Shown: positions 62,381-64,000 of the stretch, one piece after another
How positions within the stretch are numbered: position 1 is the stretch's first letter
Layout: each line of letters starts with the position of its first letter
Notes under the pieces: model-generated
Seen by the model: only the letters and a program-made list of their open reading frames with translations
Databases searched by the model: none
Told to the model about the DNA's origin: nothing
Made by a program: the position numbers and the translations under genes
Assembly (NCBI RefSeq): GCF_014205015.1
Contig: NZ_JACHMO010000001.1
Location: 3,100,001-3,164,000, forward strand
Direction: 5' to 3'
Source of the DNA: Saccharothrix ecbatanensis
GTDB lineage: Bacteria; Actinomycetota; Actinomycetes; Mycobacteriales; Pseudonocardiaceae
DNA: 64,000 nucleotides

Positions 62381-62635
62381 GTCCGGGCACACCAGAAGAT
62401 CCGCGCCGCACGCATCAGCCCTCGAAGAGGACCGCGCCGAGACCTCCGGGGTGTCCTTTGTGGACAAACGACCGCCGCAGCCCTCCCGCCCGACGGCAAT
62501 GCGACACCCGCTGATCCGGTGAAGCCCGCGACCGCAGCGCAGTCGACTACCGAACGTGGCACCGGGACGGCGCGAAGCGCTATGGTCGGCGGCACTCTCC
62601 GGTCGCACTCGCCGCCCCACCACCCCGAGGTCACC

Positions 62636-64000
62636 TTGAGCCACTACCGAAGCAATGTCCGTGATCTGCGCTTCGTCCTCTTGGAGGAGCTGCGCATCGA
62701 CCGCTACCTGGGCTCCGACGCGTTCCCCGACTCCACTGTGGACACGGTCAGGGACGTCATCACCGAGTTGGCCGGCATCGCGGAGACGGTGCTCGGCGAG
62801 TCGTTCACCGACGGCGACCGCAACCCGCCGGTGCTCGACCAGGCCGACGGGACCGTCCGCATCCCCGAAACGGTGAAGAAGGCGGTCGCCCTGCTCACCC
62901 GTGACGGCTGGGACTCGCTGCACCTGCCCGCGACGCTCGGCGGCCCCGGGCTGCCGCCGTCGGTGGCGTGGGCCTGCGCGGAACTGGTTCTCGGGGCCAA
63001 CCCGGTCCTCTACTTCTACACCGGCGGCAAGGTCGCCGCGCAGGTGGTGCACCGCCACGGCACCGAGGACCAGCAGCGGTGGGCGCGCTGGATGATCGAG
63101 CGGCACTGGTCGGCGACGATGGTGCTGACCGAACCGGACGTGGGCTCGGACGTCGGCGCCGTCAGCGCCCGCGCGGTGCCCCAACCCGATGGCAGCTGGC
63201 ACATCGAGGGCGTCAAGCGGTTCATCACCGCGGCGGCCCAGGACGACATGACCGAGAACATCGTGCACCTGGTGTTGGCCAGGCCGGGTGTCCCCGACGC
63301 GAAGCCGGGCACGAAGGGGCTGGGGCTGTTCATCGTCCCCGCGGTGCACGTCGACCAGGCGACGGGCGAGCCGACCGGTGAGCGCAACGGCGTCGTGGTC
63401 ACCAAGCTCGAGGACAAGATGGGGATCAAGGCGTCCACGACGTGCGAGCTGGTCTTCGGCGGGGAGACGCCCGCGGTCGGCTGGCTGCTGGGCGAGCAGG
63501 TCCGCGGCATCGCCCAGATCTTCGACCTGATCGGCCACGCCAGGCTGATGGTCGGCACGAAGGCGGTCGCGACGCTCTCCAGCGCGTACCTGACGGCGGT
63601 GGACTACGCCAGGACCCGCGTGCAGGGCACGGACCTCAAGCGCATGCTCGACCGCGACGCGCCCAGGGTGGCCATCATCAAGCACGCCGACGTGCGCCGC
63701 TCCCTGATGCTGCAGAAGTCCTACGTGGAAGGCATGCGCTCGCTGTACCTCTACACCGCCTCACAGCTCGACCTGTGCCAGGTGGACCCGGCCGGGTCGG
63801 ACATCGCGCGGCGGGTGCACGAGTTCCTGCTCCCGGTGGTGAAGGGCGCGTGCGGGGAACGCGCGTGGTCGCTGCTCGCCGAGTCGCTCCAGGTCATCGG
63901 CGGCTCGGGGTACCTGCGCGATTACCCGATCGAGCAGTACCTGCGGGACGGCAAGATCGACACGCTGTACGAGGGCACGACGGCCATCCAGGCGCTGGAC
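62636..64000 (+). CDS. Acyl-CoA dehydrogenase, N-terminal part (cut by window edge)
   Basis: The frame starts at TTG 62636 behind CCGAGG and is open to the right edge (455 residues seen). N-terminal SHYRSNVRDL matches the long (~600-residue) acyl-CoA dehydrogenases of beta-oxidation. FAD/substrate loop VLTEPDVGSDVGAV (~163-176), KASTTCELVF (~264) and late region ESLQVIGGSGYLRDYPIEQY (~418-437), ending in DTLYEGTTAIQ. The catalytic Glu is probably that of YEGTT. Role: fatty-acid oxidation. Preceded by 255 bp in which I see no gene. Confidence 0.9.
   Translation, partial: MSHYRSNVRDLRFVLLEELRIDRYLGSDAFPDSTVDTVRDVITELAGIAETVLGESFTDGDRNPPVLDQADGTVRIPETVKKAVALLTRDGWDSLHLPATLGGPGLPPSVAWACAELVLGANPVLYFYTGGKVAAQVVHRHGTEDQQRWARWMIERHWSATMVLTEPDVGSDVGAVSARAVPQPDGSWHIEGVKRFITAAAQDDMTENIVHLVLARPGVPDAKPGTKGLGLFIVPAVHVDQATGEPTGERNGVVVTKLEDKMGIKASTTCELVFGGETPAVGWLLGEQVRGIAQIFDLIGHARLMVGTKAVATLSSAYLTAVDYARTRVQGTDLKRMLDRDAPRVAIIKHADVRRSLMLQKSYVEGMRSLYLYTASQLDLCQVDPAGSDIARRVHEFLLPVVKGACGERAWSLLAESLQVIGGSGYLRDYPIEQYLRDGKIDTLYEGTTAIQALD

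Noticed and set aside
62381..62635. Small gene between the lipoprotein and acyl-CoA dehydrogenase
   Set aside because: Frames here are short, Arg/Pro-rich and without ribosome sites.
1..64000. tRNA, rRNA, CRISPR arrays, origins or intact insertion sequences
   Set aside because: I looked for cloverleaf-like arms with CCA ends, regular short repeats and terminal inverted repeats around the transposase stub and found none I could support.

Overview
The window is high-GC, densely coded actinobacterial DNA. GTG and TTG starts, ATGA/GTGA stop-start overlaps, Tat/lipoprotein solute-binding proteins, SigE-type sigma factor, LacI regulators and an Hsp70-like membrane ATPase all fit. The gene mix is most like Pseudonocardiales (Saccharothrix/Lentzea/Actinosynnema type), but the genus is an inference from gene content.

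Layout. 1-4603: end of a sugar-uptake operon (possible GH35-like tail, Tat lipoprotein, two permeases, TIM-barrel glycosidase). 4673-5964: SigE-family sigma factor with membrane anti-sigma-like partner. 6078-8669: large secreted protein with a ricin-type CBM13 tail and a LacI-type operator upstream. 8955-10799: Hsp70-like ATPase with a membrane anchor.

10819-22448 is a twelve-gene minus-strand phosphonate operon. It carries a two-subunit phosphonopyruvate decarboxylase, PEP mutase, two ATP-grasp ligases, a YqcI/YcgG haem protein, MFS, a CYTH (triphosphate-tunnel) protein, a dTMP-kinase-like P-loop protein, 2-aminoethylphosphonate transaminase, a nucleoside-diphosphate-kinase-like protein and a phosphoethanolamine-methyltransferase-like enzyme. 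PEP to 2-aminoethylphosphonate is firmly encoded. N-methylation and a phosphoryl-transfer module acting on a phosphonate are inferred and would be unusual.

22449-26433 is a decayed junction: an orphan JetD-like gene, a truncated GH54 arabinofuranosidase, a DUF3592-like membrane protein, a frameshifted transposase start and a GH3 tail. 26434-43236 is a ten-gene NRPS operon plus one 25-codon ORF: amidinotransferase, GNAT, A-T, free C, P450, T-C, MFS, SyrP-like oxygenase, C*-A(Asp)-T-TE, and an A protein with no carrier. The parts fit a three-residue split-module line, X-(Val-like)-(hydroxy)Asp. One C domain lacks its catalytic histidines and the thioesterase has Cys as nucleophile. 44160-48695 (MazG, MFS, HAD, flavoprotein) is a separate translationally coupled operon that may serve the cluster.

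48984-56232 is a fructan operon (two GH32 enzymes, ABC importer, LacI). 56511-61200 holds a small membrane protein, a SulP transporter with carbonic anhydrase, and a two-component system with matching 11-nt direct repeats at two promoters. 61426 to the end: universal stress protein, Thr-rich lipoprotein and a truncated acyl-CoA dehydrogenase.

Most interesting prospect: a hybrid phosphonate/NRPS locus that may join an N-methylated aminoethylphosphonate, an N-hydroxyguanidine and nucleotide-kinase-like enzymes. I do not recognise it as a known pathway, and whether the two halves form one pathway is unproven.
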